A stretch of 64,000 nt of DNA from positions 1-64,000 of the forward strand of contig RPFO01000080.1 of the NCBI GenBank assembly GCA_009746045.1. Direction: 5' to 3'. A program made the translations under genes and the position numbers. Below the pieces are notes generated by a model, which worked only from the letters and a program-made list of their open reading frames with translations, did no database searches and was not told the origin of the DNA. Origin of the DNA: Mesostigma viride (lineage: Eukaryota; Streptophyta; Mesostigmatophyceae; Mesostigmatales; Mesostigmataceae). Of the stretch, positions 62,276 through 64,000 are shown in pieces (the stretch's first letter is position 1; every line of letters starts with the position of its first letter).

Positions 62276-63879
62276 ACACCTTCTTGGGCGACCAAATGCC
62301 GCGAAAAATACTGAGAATTAGGAAAATTTTAGCTGAGAAGATCGAAAGCTGATAATTCTCCTCACAGCATGATACTAGGGTTTGCATACTTCTGACAAAG
62401 TTATAGAGGTGTTCTGGCCGGTCAAAGTACAAGGGGTCAGGGTACTTTTTCACGTACAACGTGCATTCCGGAAAACGACGACCTGGCCATGGCGGCTTGC
62501 GCCCACGCATGGCATTTACTTTTTCCTTCGAATTTTCTGACCAAAGTCAGGAAATTGATTTTATACGTCCTAAAGATCATACAGGCCAATTTTTTGGTTC
62601 GCGGGAATGCCATTTGATAGGTGTCGGCAGCGTTCTTGCTGGAAAAAAACTGCGATCAGGCCGGACGATAGAAACGTTGACAGCAATACCTTTCCGGCGT
62701 ACTTTAAAGGATATATCAGTTTCTTTGTACTTTTTATGATGTATTGTAGTCGTAAATGTGCAATGGTGGCCAGAAATCGCCCAATCTAGCGACCATGCTG
62801 CACAACTTTGGTGTGCCGCAATGCGCCATTTTGCGGCCACCGCCTGGGCCAAGGTAATGCCAGCCATACCAGGTAAAGCTGAGCTATCGTTTTCTTGTCG
62901 ATGTATGACGTTTATGTATACGTTCTAGCTTGTGTAGCACATTCTTTCTTCATTATTCATGCTCTTTCTTGACCATGGCCTGGCCCCTTCCTAAAACACC
63001 ATTCTTAGATGCTTCCCTCAGTCAGTTGACCTGCCATAGTGTGATGGTGCTAAGTTTTAGAGGCTGTATGGGTTTGAATACCTCCATTTGTGTTTGCGAT
63101 ACATTTCCCACACACATATTGCATGAGTGTGAGGCAGTTGGCTGGTCTCTGTGGCATCATCAAGCATGTAACTGGTGAGTAAAAGCTTCCCAGATGCTTT
63201 TTGTAAGCATCTGCCACCAGGTGTGCTGGCCATCACCTGGCAAGCCATAGCAGCTTAGGCCTAGTTTATCCTTGCTAGGGCAAGCTGAAATAGGCTTAAC
63301 ATCACTAGTTTGTTGGTGGCTGCCTCCTAGAATGCATGCCTTGCGCAGGGTATCCGTACCGCGTTACCTACGTGCATGGACAAGGTGGCACCTGCACATA
63401 GGTGCCATGTAAGGGCAGTGTGATGATGCAGTTATGTTTCCCCTTCATTGTGGAAAAAAAATGTATTGTATGGCATGGTTGGTGGCCTTATTAGTAGGTA
63501 GTATGCCCACCCCTACCCCCTTGGTTGCTTTTTACCAACGGTACCCCTTTAGGCTGCACTGGGTGTAACTGCTGGTATATCCAACCAAATGATGACCCCA
63601 ATGGCTCAAACTGTTCAGCAACTAGTTGTTTATCATACCTGAAGTGGTAGGTGCCTAGGTCTTATTACATAATTCAAGATGCACAATCTACCAAGAATGA
63701 AAACTCGCGTCTTGATCCCCCTCACTTTGACGGTACATAGTTTTCTATGGTCAACTCTGCAGATATGTGGGCTTGTGATAGCTCACCCTGAAGGGCAAGT
63801 CATGGACATGCTTGACGGCCCCCAAGGACAGCCCTTGGATGTGGGTAGGCTGGTTGTGGGGTGGTTAACAAAATAGTGA

Positions 63880-63898
63880 AGTTACAGCCGATGCATCG
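63880..63898 (+). repeat. 19-bp direct repeat, right copy
   Basis: Exact match to 62,257-62,275. Confidence 0.8.
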
Positions 63899-64000
63899 GC
63901 AGTATTTCTGCTCATTTAGGGGTTAAAGGTTGTTCATTGGCGCACGCCCTAGAGACCACCCCAGCACAGCATACCAAGTAAACCAAGTGCATTAAGGTTA

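Larger units (their letters stand above)
59142..64000. other. No gene recognised; repeats
   Basis: No USP catalytic or MATH exon was found on the minus strand. The longest frames have no motif. Holds the repeats listed separately. It may be one long intron of the UBP12-like gene filled with repeats, or the gene may be truncated here. Confidence 0.45.

Noticed and set aside
62259-62510. Minus-strand frame as a possible upstream USP exon
   Set aside because: A short stretch with Lys-Lys-Tyr-Pro looks protein-like, but it matches no USP7/UBP12 segment and lacks convincing splice sites.
63679-63876. Plus-strand 65-residue frame with an acceptor-like CTGCAG
   Set aside because: No domain, no partner exon and the opposite strand to the host genes; left unannotated.

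Overview
The window looks like nuclear DNA of a green alga or another early-branching member of the green lineage. The one clearly recognisable host gene encodes a plant-type USP7/UBP12-like deubiquitinase in short exons with consensus GT/AG introns, and the rest is dense in LTR retrotransposons, a LINE and TIR transposons. I cannot fix the species.

Positions 1 to about 38,640 are a nest of retroelements. The outermost visible element (E4, from 18,560) is a decayed Ty3-type element whose integrase ends in a PHD finger. A chromovirus (E5, LTRs 1-515 and 17,989-18,559) adjoins its 5' part, and a Copia-type element (E2, 19,017-35,146, TSD AAGTG) sits in its gag. E5 carries a second Copia-type element (E1, 9,940-17,787, TSD CTACC). 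E2 carries a gag-only LTR element (E3, 20,169-23,029, TSD ACGAG), a TIR element in the same first ORF (about 23,362-26,817) and a further insertion in gag (28,041-29,776). E1 and E2 belong to one unusual lineage: LTRs of the form AGTTA...TAACT or AGTT...AACT, an extra 5' ORF, and a pol in the order integrase, protease-like, RT, RNase H, with DTN at the protease site and HGDD at the RT site.

Positions 38,640-41,102 hold no recognisable gene. Positions 41,107-49,159 are a TTAA-flanked TIR element that carries a near full-length LINE on the minus strand (41,652-47,797, 12-bp TSD). The LINE has about 169-bp tandem 5' monomers and an (ATTA)n tail, and its ORF2 is split by a 481-bp solo LTR of the AG...CT type (TSD GCGGC).

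Positions 50,031-59,141 hold two host genes on the minus strand. The first (50,031-53,813) encodes a coiled coil, a Ser/Thr kinase domain, a HECT ubiquitin-ligase domain and an RZ zinc finger in one open frame. The second (54,438-59,141, 5' end not found) encodes the C-terminal ubiquitin-like part of a USP7/UBP12-type deubiquitinase. A ubiquitin ligase and a deubiquitinase therefore lie in tandem. Positions 59,200-64,000 are non-coding as far as I can see, with two minisatellites, a pair of diverged 0.5-kb repeats and a 19-bp direct repeat.

All assignments come from reading motifs by eye; no alignment or database search was run.
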